Source: JBLXBZ01 sp048265185
GTDB lineage: Bacteria; Pseudomonadota; Alphaproteobacteria; Rhizobiales; Stappiaceae
Length of the DNA stretch: 64,000 nt
Assembly (NCBI GenBank): GCA_048265185.1
Contig: JBLXBZ010000002.1
Span: 682,001 to 746,000 of the forward strand
Direction: 5' to 3'
Positions 52,386 to 60,831 of the stretch are shown here, one piece after another (the stretch's first letter is position 1; the number at the start of each line of letters is the position of its first letter). Below the pieces are notes generated by a model. The model searched no databases, had not been told where the DNA came from, and saw only the letters and a list, made by a program, of their open reading frames with translations. The position numbers and the translations under genes were made by a program.

Positions 52386-53270
52386 TCAGGCCTCCCCGCC
52401 AGGCTGCTTCTCGGAGCCGACATTGGTCATCACCGTGTAGAAGACCCAGGACAGCAGCAGAATAATCAGAAAATAGACGATCGACATGGCCGCGGCCGGC
52501 CCAAGGTCAAATTGCCCGATGGCCATTTTCACCAGATCAATCGAGAGGAAAGTGGTCGAGTTGCCGGGGCCGCCGCCGGTCACGACGAATGGCTCGGTGT
52601 AAATCATGAAACTGTCCATGAACCGCAGCAAAACGGCGATGAGCAAAACCCGCTGCATCTTCGGCAACTGGATATAGCGGAACACGGCCCATTTCGATGC
52701 GCCGTCGATCTTGGCGGCTTGATAATAGGCTTCGGGAATTGAAACGAGACCGGCGTAGCATAAGAGAACGACAAGGCTGGTCCAGTGCCACACGTCCATG
52801 ACCACCACGGTTATCCAAGCCGAAAGCGTGTCTTGAGTGTAATTGTAATCAATGCCGAGAGCCGCCAGCGTGTGGCCCAGAAGACCGATGTCGACACGTC
52901 CGAAAACTTGCCAGATGGTGCCGACCACATTCCACGGGATCAGCAGCGGCAGGGCCATGAACACCAGGCAGAAGGAGACGCCTAGCCCGCGTTTCGGCAT
53001 GGCGAGAGCAATTATGATGCCGAGCGGAATTTCAATCGCCAGAATAATGCCGGAAAATAGGAATTGTCGCATCAAGGAGCTGTGGAAGCGCTCAGAATGC
53101 AGAACCTCTTCAAACCATGCCGTGCCGGCCCAGAAGAACTGATTATTTCCGAAAGTGTCTTGAACGGAGTAGTTGACCACGGTCATCAGAGGAATGACGG
53201 CGGAAAACCCCACGAGCAGCAATACGGGCACGACCAGAAACCAGGCCCTGTTGTTCATATTCTTGATCAT
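52386..53270 (-). CDS. glpP: Glycerol ABC importer permease GlpP (MalF type)
   Basis: A 294-residue CUT1 permease of the MalF class. An EAA loop (SIPEAYYQAAKIDGASKWAV) is near residues 175-195 and the conserved FVVTGGGPGNSTTFLS stretch near 227-242. It starts three bases after the glpT stop. It partners GlpQ in the glycerol channel. Confidence 0.92.
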   Translation of the reverse strand: MIKNMNNRAWFLVVPVLLLVGFSAVIPLMTVVNYSVQDTFGNNQFFWAGTAWFEEVLHSERFHSSLMRQFLFSGIILAIEIPLGIIIALAMPKRGLGVSFCLVFMALPLLIPWNVVGTIWQVFGRVDIGLLGHTLAALGIDYNYTQDTLSAWITVVVMDVWHWTSLVVLLCYAGLVSIPEAYYQAAKIDGASKWAVFRYIQLPKMQRVLLIAVLLRFMDSFMIYTEPFVVTGGGPGNSTTFLSIDLVKMAIGQFDLGPAAAMSIVYFLIILLLSWVFYTVMTNVGSEKQPGGEA

Positions 53271-53273
53271 GGC

Positions 53274-54371
53274 TCAGCTATGGCCTCCCGCAGTTTCTGG
53301 CTCGACCAAATGGCCGCCCACGTAGAGATTGACATGGGATGGGTCAAAGGCGATCCGCGCGCCGTCAGATGGAATTTCTTCGCCTTCGGGCAGAACGGCG
53401 ACGATTTCTTTATCTTCAAGACTAAACCGGGCGATCCGGAAACGGCCGACGTCCTCGACCTTGCGGATGCTGACCGGCAGGCCGGAGGGGGCTTGCGTCA
53501 GGCGAACGAATTCCGGACGCACGCCGAGCTCTACTGACGTCTGGTTGCTGAGATTGCGATATCCCGCCGGAAGATCAATCGCATGGGGCGAGATATGAGC
53601 TTTGGCTCCCTCTACCGAGCAGGGAACGACGTTCATTCCGGGCGAGCCGATGAAATAGCCGACGAATGTGTGCGCGGGGCGTTCGAACAGTTCTTTCGGC
53701 GTGCCCATTTGCACCACTTCGCCTTCATACATGACCACTACCTTATCAGCGAAAGTCAAAGCTTCCGTTTGATCATGGGTGACGTAAACCATGGTGAAGT
53801 CGAATTTCTTGTGTAGTTGTTTTAACTGGGAGCGTAATTGCCATTTTAGATGCGGATCGATCACCGTCAGCGGTTCGTCAAACAGGATTGCGGCGACGTC
53901 GGAGCGCACGAGGCCTCGGCCTAGAGAAATTTTCTGTTTTGCGTCCGCCGTCAGGCCTTGCGCCTTATTGGTGAGATTGTTCTCAAGGTCGAGCATTCGC
54001 GAGATTTCACGCACGCGCTTGTCGATTTCCTTTGGGTCAACGCCGCGGTTTTTCAGCGGAAAGGCGAGGTTTTCATAAACGGTCATCGTGTCGTAGATGA
54101 CGGGAAACTGGAAAACCTGAGCGATGTTGCGACGCTCTGTCGGCAGATTGGTGACGTCTTCGCCGTCGAACAGAACTTTCCCGTGGCTTGGGGTCAACAA
54201 GCCGGAAATGATGTTGAGCAATGTGGTTTTGCCGCAACCTGATGGGCCGAGCAGGGCGTAAGCGCCGCCGTCCTCCCATATGTGGTCGAGACGTTTTAGC
54301 GCAAAATCAACATCTTCCGTTGGGTTGGGAATGTATGAATGCGCGAGGTCTTTAAGGTCGATACGTGCCAT
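53274..54371 (-). CDS. glpT: Glycerol ABC importer ATPase GlpT, degenerate signature motif
   Basis: A 365-residue MalK/UgpC-class ATPase with a C-terminal OB-type regulatory region. Walker A GPSGCGKTT, Walker B ILFDEPLTVID and H-loop His199 (VTHDQTEA) are normal. The signature motif is not: LTADAKQ (from Leu140) replaces LSGGQ. The partner GlpS has the opposite pattern (normal LSGGQ, no H-loop His), so a GlpS-GlpT dimer would have one full and one degenerate ATP site. The frame is open to 54416; ATG 54371 starts the family N-terminus, with GGA rather far upstream. This is the rhizobial ABC protein GlpT, not the unrelated E. coli glycerol-3-phosphate antiporter. Confidence 0.9.
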   Translation of the reverse strand: MARIDLKDLAHSYIPNPTEDVDFALKRLDHIWEDGGAYALLGPSGCGKTTLLNIISGLLTPSHGKVLFDGEDVTNLPTERRNIAQVFQFPVIYDTMTVYENLAFPLKNRGVDPKEIDKRVREISRMLDLENNLTNKAQGLTADAKQKISLGRGLVRSDVAAILFDEPLTVIDPHLKWQLRSQLKQLHKKFDFTMVYVTHDQTEALTFADKVVVMYEGEVVQMGTPKELFERPAHTFVGYFIGSPGMNVVPCSVEGAKAHISPHAIDLPAGYRNLSNQTSVELGVRPEFVRLTQAPSGLPVSIRKVEDVGRFRIARFSLEDKEIVAVLPEGEEIPSDGARIAFDPSHVNLYVGGHLVEPETAGGHS

Positions 54372-54459
54372 TGGCGTCAAACGTCCTTTCGGTCTGTTAC
54401 GGCCGAATTGGCGCAATGCAAGGTCGTTGGGTGCGAGAATTTCATGTTTCCGTGCTCCC

Positions 54460-55545
54460 TCAGGCCGCTTTTAAGCTGGCGTCCACGGCCAGCGTTCCGT
54501 CGTCATTGAAGATGAAAAAGCTGTTGGGATCGAGGAACACGTCGATTTTCTCCCCAATGGGAAAATCGTGAATGCCGTGTTGCAGGCTGACCCAGCGGCC
54601 ATCTGGCGTGTCAACGTGAACGAAGCTTTCCGAGCCGGTGATCTCTGTGACGGCGACGGTGGCGGGAACGGAAAACGCATCGGATCCCGGTACGGATAGA
54701 TAGAGGTGGTGCGGGCGTAGCCCTATAATATAGGCGCCGTCGCTTAGGCTGTTCATGGTTGCGGGCGCCGCTACGTCGCGCCCGTCCTGCAAACGTAAGG
54801 ACGCGCCTGTTTTTATCACGTTTAAAGTGTTCATCGGCGGATCTGAGAAAGTTGTGGCGGTGATCAAATCATGCGGCTTGCGATAAACCTCCACAGTGGA
54901 GCCGAATTGGGAAACGCGGCCCTCGTGCAAGGTTGCGGTGTTGCCGCCGAGCAGCAAGGCTTCCGTCGGCTCCGTGGTGGCGTAGACGAAAATAGCGCCG
55001 GTTTTGGCGAAAATGCGCGGTAGTTCCTCGCGTAATTCCTCACGTAGCTTGTAGTCGAGGTTGGCGAGAGGTTCGTCAAGCAAGACCAGGTCCGCATCCT
55101 TGACGATGGCGCGGGCGAGGGCCGTGCGTTGCTGTTGGCCGCCGGACAGTTCCATGGGCGCGCGCTTGAGCATCGGAGTGAGGCGCATTAATTCCGCCGC
55201 CTCGCGTACCTTGCGGTCGATCTCGTCTTTCGGCGTGCGGGCGACGCGCAGGGGCGAGGCGATATTTTCATAAACGCTGAGCGTCGGATAATTGATGAAT
55301 TGCTGATACACCATCGCGACCCGGCGTTTCTGCACGGGAACGCCGGTGACGTCACGTCCATCCATCAGAATTTGCCCTTTGGTAGGCTTGTCCAGCCCGG
55401 CCATAAGCCGCATTAGACTGGTTTTTCCTGAAAGAGTTGGACCTAGTAAAACGTTCAAAGCGCCGCGTTCCAACGTCAAATTCACGTCGCGAATATGGGT
55501 TTCGCGGCCAACAACTTTGGAAACGCCTTTCAGCGTAAGCGACAT
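54460..55545 (-). CDS. glpS: Glycerol ABC importer ATPase GlpS, H-loop His missing
   Basis: A 361-residue MalK/UgpC-class ATPase. Walker A is GPTLSGKTS, the signature is a normal LSGGQ (133-137), and Walker B is LVLLDEPLANLD. The H-loop reads YATTEPTEA, with Thr191 where the switch His belongs. A C-terminal TOBE-type region follows (IGLRPHHLYLS). ATG 55545 has GGGAGG a few bases upstream; the frame runs open to 55581. It is the first transporter gene after glpD, 129 bases downstream of the glpD stop. Confidence 0.9.
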   Translation of the reverse strand: MSLTLKGVSKVVGRETHIRDVNLTLERGALNVLLGPTLSGKTSLMRLMAGLDKPTKGQILMDGRDVTGVPVQKRRVAMVYQQFINYPTLSVYENIASPLRVARTPKDEIDRKVREAAELMRLTPMLKRAPMELSGGQQQRTALARAIVKDADLVLLDEPLANLDYKLREELREELPRIFAKTGAIFVYATTEPTEALLLGGNTATLHEGRVSQFGSTVEVYRKPHDLITATTFSDPPMNTLNVIKTGASLRLQDGRDVAAPATMNSLSDGAYIIGLRPHHLYLSVPGSDAFSVPATVAVTEITGSESFVHVDTPDGRWVSLQHGIHDFPIGEKIDVFLDPNSFFIFNDDGTLAVDASLKAA

Positions 55546-55618
55546 ATGTCCTCCCTTTCCGCCCAAGCGCCTCATCCTCAATCCCGAAGGCGCAGAGCTG
55601 GGCTTTCGCCCTTAATAT

Positions 55619-55642
55619 AGCAAAACGTGAGAGATTTCTCAC
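55619..55642 (-). terminator. Weak terminator-like hairpin between glpD and glpS
   Basis: GTGAGA (55627-55632) pairs with TCTCAC (55637-55642) around GATT; on the minus strand GTTTTGC follows. The short stem may reduce transcription into the transporter genes rather than stop it. Confidence 0.4.
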
Positions 55643-55674
55643 CTCACGCATTAAGTGTTTAAATCGTCGCGTGA

Positions 55675-57183
55675 TTACGCGCCGGAATTTATTCTCTCTT
55701 GCATCCACGCGTCCAACGCGGCCGCTTGTTCTTTGGAAAGCCTTAGTCCCAACTTGGAGCGCCGCCACAAGACGTCCGCCGCTTGTCGCGCCCATTCATT
55801 TTCCATCAGCCAAACCACCTCCGCTTCATAGAGGTCGGCTCCAAAATGACGTCCAAGGGCCTCTTGATCGTTCAAGCCGTTCAACAAAGGCCATGTATCC
55901 ACGCCATAGGCGCGAAGCAGCCGATGAAGGTGAGCCTTATCTAACCAAGGATAGTCATTTTCAAGCTGTGACAGCAATTCGCCGAAGTCGGAGACGGGAA
56001 AGTCGCCGCCTGGCAAAGGAGCGTCGGCCGTCCATGATCCGCGCGTGGTGGGCAGGCGCTCGCCGAACTTTTCAAGGGCGTGTTCCGCCAAACGTCTATA
56101 GGTGGTGATTTTGCCCCCAAACACGTTCAGGAGCGGCGCCTGACCGTTCTCGTCCTCCAGCTCCAACACATAATCGCGCGTCGCGGCTTTTGCGTCCGAA
56201 GCGCCGTCGTCATAGAGAGGACGCACCCCAGAATAAGTGTATACAACGTCATTGGGCGTTACCGGTTCGCGGAAATATTCGCTCACGGCGGCGCATAGAT
56301 AAGCTTTTTCTTCTTCGGTGATCTCAACTTCGGCCGGATCGTCCTTGAAATCCACGTCGGTGGTGCCGATCAAAGTGAAGTCATTCTCGTAAGGAATTGT
56401 GAAAACAATTCTCCCGTCGGAATTTTGGAAAATATAGCACCGATCATGGTCAAAAAGTTTTGGAACGACGATGTGGCTGCCTTTGACGAGGCGCACATGC
56501 GATTTTTCATTGAAGCCAAATGTTTCGCTTAGAAGGCTCGACACCCACGGGCCCGCCGCGTTGACCAGAGCGCTGGCCGTGACGTGACGCTCGTGGCCGC
56601 TTTCAGTGTCTTTCAAGGTGACATTCCAGTGACCGTCTCGCCGGACGGCTTGCACGACCTTTGTACGGGTCAGGATTTCCGCGCCATGATTTTTGGCGGC
56701 GCGCGCATTAAGCGCCACGAGGCGGGAATCTTGCACCCAGCAGTCGGAATATTCAAAACCTTTTGAATAAAGAGGCTTGAGAGGCTTTCCAAAAGGGCCG
56801 TCCTGCAAATCCACAGTCGTTGTGGCTGGCAGAATTTTGCGCCCGCCCAAATGATCGTAAAGCCAAAGACCAAGCCGAAGCAGCCAGGCGGGTCTTAAGC
56901 CTTTGTGGTGTGGCAAGACAAAACGCATGGGCCATATGATATGCGGCGCGGCCTTCAACAATATTTCTCGTTCAATGAGCGCTTCGCGGACAAGGCGAAA
57001 TTCATAATATTCCAGATAACGAAGACCGCCGTGGATGAGTTTGGTGGAGGCGGAGGACGTCGCTCCCGCAAGGTCGTTCATTTCGGCGAGCAGGACACGC
57101 AGGCCGCGACCAGCGGCGTCGCGGGCTATACCGCAACCATTGATCCCGCCGCCGATCACCAGCAGATCGACATCCGTCGTCAT
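55675..57183 (-). CDS. glpD: Glycerol-3-phosphate dehydrogenase, aerobic (FAD, quinone-linked)
   Basis: A 502-residue flavoprotein that oxidises glycerol-3-phosphate to dihydroxyacetone phosphate at the membrane. The FAD motif IGGGINGCGIARDAAGRG is at residues 10-27, the DAO-domain stretch SSASTKLIHGGLRYLE near 43-58, and the C-terminal DAO_C domain follows. The ATG has GGGGAGG seven bases upstream. It heads the glpD-S-T-P-Q-U-V set. Neither glycerol kinase (glpK) nor glpR is in the window. Four CGAA repeats at 11-bp spacing lie about 75-110 bases upstream. Confidence 0.95.
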   Translation of the reverse strand: MTTDVDLLVIGGGINGCGIARDAAGRGLRVLLAEMNDLAGATSSASTKLIHGGLRYLEYYEFRLVREALIEREILLKAAPHIIWPMRFVLPHHKGLRPAWLLRLGLWLYDHLGGRKILPATTTVDLQDGPFGKPLKPLYSKGFEYSDCWVQDSRLVALNARAAKNHGAEILTRTKVVQAVRRDGHWNVTLKDTESGHERHVTASALVNAAGPWVSSLLSETFGFNEKSHVRLVKGSHIVVPKLFDHDRCYIFQNSDGRIVFTIPYENDFTLIGTTDVDFKDDPAEVEITEEEKAYLCAAVSEYFREPVTPNDVVYTYSGVRPLYDDGASDAKAATRDYVLELEDENGQAPLLNVFGGKITTYRRLAEHALEKFGERLPTTRGSWTADAPLPGGDFPVSDFGELLSQLENDYPWLDKAHLHRLLRAYGVDTWPLLNGLNDQEALGRHFGADLYEAEVVWLMENEWARQAADVLWRRSKLGLRLSKEQAAALDAWMQERINSGA

Positions 57184-57258
57184 CTATGTCCTCCCCAATT
57201 TCGCACTGCAGTACAATTTTTCGTTATTTCTTGATGTGGGATCGTAAGTGAAAAAAAA

Positions 57259-57295
57259 CGAACGTCAAGCGAAACAAGGGCGAAGCGTGGACGAA
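57259..57295. promoter_or_regulatory. Four CGAA repeats at 11-bp period upstream of glpD
   Basis: CGAA occurs at 57259, 57270, 57281 and 57292, exactly 11 bp apart (TTCG on the glpD strand). DeoR-family regulators such as GlpR bind TTTCG-type direct repeats. One helical turn between repeats puts all on the same face of the DNA. A further TTTTTCGTT lies at 57217-57224. I propose an operator array for the glycerol operon. Confidence 0.5.
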
Positions 57296-57465
57296 AACGT
57301 GAAGGAAAAATTTTATCTCATGTAAACAGCTAGATAGATTGCCTAGAAAAATAGATGCAGGTTGTTTTTTCCGGGAAAGAGGCGCCCGGTGTTTAAACGA
57401 AACTCGAATTCAAGTTGTTTCGAAAGTGAAAAACAGACTCGCGCCGGTTCGTTCCTCATGTCGCA

Positions 57466-58347
57466 TTATGTGAAAATTTCTCGCTCGGCGCTGATGAGTT
57501 CGGCGATGAAATCGGCCACGAGTTTGATGCGGCGATGTGTGCGCGTACTTTCATGGAAGACCATCCAGTACGATCGGTTGACGGTTTTTTCAGGTAGGAC
57601 GGCGACAAGCTGGGGATCGGACTTGGCGATAAAACTGTGTAAGACGCCAATGCCTGCGCCAGAACGTACGGCCTCGACTTGTCCAAGAGCGCTGGCGCAT
57701 TCGAATCTGGATTGCCAGTTTCTGTCAAACTCGGAAGTGAAATGCAGCGAAGGACTGAAGATCAGGTCGTCCACATAACCAATTAGCAAGTGATCGCGTA
57801 GGGCGCTAGCCGTTGTTGGGAGGCCATGTTTCTTCAGATAATCGCGTGAGGCGTAAAGCGACAGGCTGTAGTCCACCAGTTTGCGCGCCACCAGTCTGCC
57901 ATGGTCTGGCCGCTCTATTGTGATGGCGATATCCGCTTCCCGGCGAGAGAGCGAGAAGGAGCGAGGGACCGGAACCAATTGAATTTTCAATCCGGGATGC
58001 CGGGTGAGAATTGGCGTGAGGCGTGGGGCGAGAAAAGCGACGCCAAATCCATCTGGCGCGCCTATTCGCACAGTGCCGGAAACATCGACTTCCGTTTCCG
58101 CTATTTCCGCTCTCGCGCCCAACATCTCCGCTTCGATGCGCTCGGCGTGAAGTAAAAATCGTTCGCCGGATTGGGTCAACGTGCATCCGGCGGCGCCTCG
58201 GTCGAGCAATTTTGTGTTCAGCGCCTGTTCTAGAGCGCTGAGGCGACGACCCACCGTGGCGTGGTTGAGACCAAGTCTGCGGGCGGCTGCGAGCATTTGT
58301 CCGGCCCGCGCCACCGCCAGAAAAATTTTGACGTCGTCCCAGTTCAT
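57466..58347 (-). CDS. LysR-family transcriptional regulator
   Basis: A 293-residue LTTR. The winged helix-turn-helix (residues 5-64, AVARAGQMLAAARRLGLNHA then VGRRLSALE) is followed by a substrate-binding-like domain. ATG 58347 gives the standard N-terminus MNWDDVKIFLAVARAG; the frame is open to 58410 but that extension lacks similarity. It is divergent from mmsA with 164 bases between, so it is the probable regulator of mmsA. The downstream direction faces glpD's upstream region. Confidence 0.88.
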   Translation of the reverse strand: MNWDDVKIFLAVARAGQMLAAARRLGLNHATVGRRLSALEQALNTKLLDRGAAGCTLTQSGERFLLHAERIEAEMLGARAEIAETEVDVSGTVRIGAPDGFGVAFLAPRLTPILTRHPGLKIQLVPVPRSFSLSRREADIAITIERPDHGRLVARKLVDYSLSLYASRDYLKKHGLPTTASALRDHLLIGYVDDLIFSPSLHFTSEFDRNWQSRFECASALGQVEAVRSGAGIGVLHSFIAKSDPQLVAVLPEKTVNRSYWMVFHESTRTHRRIKLVADFIAELISAEREIFT

Positions 58348-58511
58348 GCAAGCAAGCCCCTTCGCGGCGTTGAATGTGTTTTCATATGCGTCATGTGCAA
58401 AAACGCACAACGGATTGGCTTTGTCGAGCGTTGCAATTCAAATTTTAAAGTGCAACGTATTCGATGAAGTCCTGTTGATGAGAATTTCATGAATTAAAGT
58501 GGAGGAACGCG

Positions 58512-60008
58512 ATGCGTACGATTGGTCACTATATTAACGGCGCCCACGTGGAGGGAACGTCAGGTCGTTTCGCCGATGTTTTCAATCCGGCGACGGGGGA
58601 CGTGCAGGCGAAGGTGGCGCTGGCGAGTGGGAGCGAGCTTCGCGCCGCCGTAGAGAACGCGAAAGCCGCTCAGCCGGCTTGGGGCGCGACCAACCCGCAG
58701 AAGCGAGCGCGCGTGTTGATGAAATTCGTTCAGCTTCTTCATAGAGATATGGATAAACTGGCCGAGGCGCTGTCATCTGAGCATGGCAAAACGCTGCCCG
58801 ACGCCAAAGGCGATATTATTCGCGGCCTTGAAGTCGCTGAGTTTTGCATTGGCGCGCCGCATTTGATGAAAGGCGAATATTCTGAGGGCGCGGGGCCAGG
58901 AATTGACATGTATTCCATGCGCCAGCCGCTTGGCGTCGCCGCCGGCATTACGCCGTTCAACTTTCCCGCAATGATTCCCATGTGGAAATTCTGCACGGCG
59001 ATCGCCGCCGGCAATTCCTTCATTTTGAAGCCGTCCGAGCGTGATCCGTCCGTACCGATGATGTTGGGAGAGCTGATGTCGGAGGCTGGTTTGCCAGCTG
59101 GCGTTCTCAATGTCGTTAATGGGGACAAGGAAGCCGTCGACGGTATTTTGGATGATCCTGACATCGCCGCAGTTGGTTTCGTCGGCTCGACGCCCATCGC
59201 CCATTACGTTTATTCGCGCGGCTGCGCCAACGGCAAGCGCGTGCAATGTTTTGGCGGCGCGAAAAACCATATGATCATCATGCCGGATGCGGATATGGAT
59301 CAGGCGGCCGACGCTTTGATCGGCGCGGGCTATGGCGCCGCTGGCGAGCGTTGCATGGCGATTTCGGTTGCGGTTCCTGTGGGCGAGACCACCGCGAACG
59401 CCTTGATTGAGAAACTGGCGCCCCGCGTGGAGGCGTTGAAGATCGGGCCTTATACGGCTGGGGATGACGTTGATTTTGGTCCACTGATTACGCCTGAAGC
59501 GTTGGCGCGGGTGAAAGGGTTGGTTGACAAGGGCGTCGCCGATGGCGCGAAGCTCGTCGTAGATGGCCGGAATTTCTCACTTCAAGGGTATGAGAACGGC
59601 AACTTTATGGGCGGTTGCCTGTTCGATAACGTCACAAAAGAGATGGACATCTACAAGACTGAAATTTTCGGTCCGGTGCTTTCGGTTGTTCGCGCCAAAA
59701 CCTATGAAGAGGCGCTTGATCTGCCGATGAGCCATGAATATGGCAATGGGGTTTCCATTTTCACGCGTGACGGCGATACGGCGCGCGACTTCGCCTCGCG
59801 TATTAATATTGGCATGGTGGGCGTCAATGTGCCTATTCCTGTGCCGCTGGCCTATCACACTTTTGGCGGCTGGAAAGGCTCTGGCTTTGGCGATCTGAAC
59901 CAGCATGGTCCAGACGGCTTCAAGTTTTACACGCGGACGAAAACGGTGACGTCGCGCTGGCCGTCGGGGTTGAAGGATGGAGCCGAGTTCTCCATTCCCA
60001 CCATGTAA
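58512..60008 (+). CDS. mmsA: Methylmalonate-semialdehyde dehydrogenase (CoA-acylating)
   Basis: A 498-residue aldehyde dehydrogenase-fold enzyme. Catalytic Cys281 lies in GAAGERCMAISVAV, NFPAMIPMWKFCTAIAAGNS is the family-typical stretch near residues 157-176, and IFGPVLSVVRAKTYEEAL the later one. It converts methylmalonate or malonate semialdehyde to propionyl- or acetyl-CoA in valine, beta-alanine and inositol catabolism. GGAGGAACGCG precedes the ATG. No other valine- or inositol-pathway gene is adjacent, so the pathway is open. A bidirectional terminator follows. Confidence 0.93.
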   Translation: MRTIGHYINGAHVEGTSGRFADVFNPATGDVQAKVALASGSELRAAVENAKAAQPAWGATNPQKRARVLMKFVQLLHRDMDKLAEALSSEHGKTLPDAKGDIIRGLEVAEFCIGAPHLMKGEYSEGAGPGIDMYSMRQPLGVAAGITPFNFPAMIPMWKFCTAIAAGNSFILKPSERDPSVPMMLGELMSEAGLPAGVLNVVNGDKEAVDGILDDPDIAAVGFVGSTPIAHYVYSRGCANGKRVQCFGGAKNHMIIMPDADMDQAADALIGAGYGAAGERCMAISVAVPVGETTANALIEKLAPRVEALKIGPYTAGDDVDFGPLITPEALARVKGLVDKGVADGAKLVVDGRNFSLQGYENGNFMGGCLFDNVTKEMDIYKTEIFGPVLSVVRAKTYEEALDLPMSHEYGNGVSIFTRDGDTARDFASRINIGMVGVNVPIPVPLAYHTFGGWKGSGFGDLNQHGPDGFKFYTRTKTVTSRWPSGLKDGAEFSIPTM

Positions 60009-60038
60009 GCGAATGTCGTAAATTTCTTGCGTAAATAT

Positions 60039-60074
60039 ACGGCCCGATCAGCGAATTGATCGGGCCGTTTTATT
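60039..60074. terminator. Bidirectional terminator between mmsA and hexapeptide transferase
   Basis: ACGGCCCGATCA (60039-60050) pairs perfectly with TGATCGGGCCGT (60057-60068) around a 6-base loop, followed by TTTATT. It serves mmsA and lies at the end of the convergent transferase gene. Confidence 0.9.
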
Positions 60075-60726
60075 CGGCTCCGTATTTTTGGATGAAAGCG
60101 TCGATAGGCAGATTTCTGATGTCGGCCAGACTTGAGCGCAATTTGTCTCGCGACCAGTCCCACCACGCGATTTTCTGCAAGGAGTGGGCTTGTTCTTCCG
60201 TAAAGCGCCGCTTTATCTGTTTCGTGGGAACGCCGCCGACAATCGTGTAGGGAGCCACGTCCTTTGACACCACGGCGCCAGCGCCGACGATTGCGCCAGT
60301 GCCGATATTCACCCCGGCTAAAATGGTCACGCCGTGACCGATCCATACGTCATGGCCGATCGTGACCCAATGATCCTTACGCCATTGGAAGAAATCGGCG
60401 TCGTCATCGCCCAGACCATAGGCGGACGCGCGATAGGTGAAATGGTGCTGGGACGCGCGCCAGGTCGGATGATTACCCGGGTTAATGCGAACGTCGTTGG
60501 CGATGGAGCAGAATTTTCCAATCGTTGTCCAGACCACGTCGCCGCGTTTGGTGATGTAGGAGTAATCTCCCATTTCGCATTGTGATAGGCAGGTTTGCGC
60601 CCCGACTTCTGTCCACTGTCCCAGATCGCAGTCAATAACGTTTGCGCTGGGGTGGACGCTTGGGGTTGTGCTGAGTTTTGGTTTTTCGTGTGGTTTCATT
60701 GAGGGGGGCGTTGGGGTGGTGTGCAT
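60070..60726 (-). CDS. Hexapeptide-repeat acetyltransferase, phosphonate-associated family (TIGR03308-like)
   Basis: A 218-residue left-handed beta-helix transferase related to CatB/Vat acetyltransferases. Typical stretches are SVHPSANVIDCDLGQWTEVG, TTIGKFCSIANDVRINPGNH, TIGHDVWIGHG (catalytic His) and GTGAIVGAGAVVSKDVAPYT. From memory the combination GNHPTWRASQHHFTYRASAY matches the family labelled phosphonate metabolism protein, transferase hexapeptide repeat (TIGR03308). ATG 60726 has GGAGC eight bases upstream; the frame reaches 60768. It stands alone here, not in a C-P lyase operon, but a phosphonate operon is 11 kb away. Confidence 0.8.
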   Translation of the reverse strand: MHTTPTPPSMKPHEKPKLSTTPSVHPSANVIDCDLGQWTEVGAQTCLSQCEMGDYSYITKRGDVVWTTIGKFCSIANDVRINPGNHPTWRASQHHFTYRASAYGLGDDDADFFQWRKDHWVTIGHDVWIGHGVTILAGVNIGTGAIVGAGAVVSKDVAPYTIVGGVPTKQIKRRFTEEQAHSLQKIAWWDWSRDKLRSSLADIRNLPIDAFIQKYGAE

Positions 60727-60831
60727 GGGCGGGCTCCAGATCAAGGCGTTATGATTCATATATTGCAAGCTGAATTGTTTTCACACTACAAGCTTTGAGC
60801 TTAAAAGCCTGAAGCAATATGAGAGTTCTAT

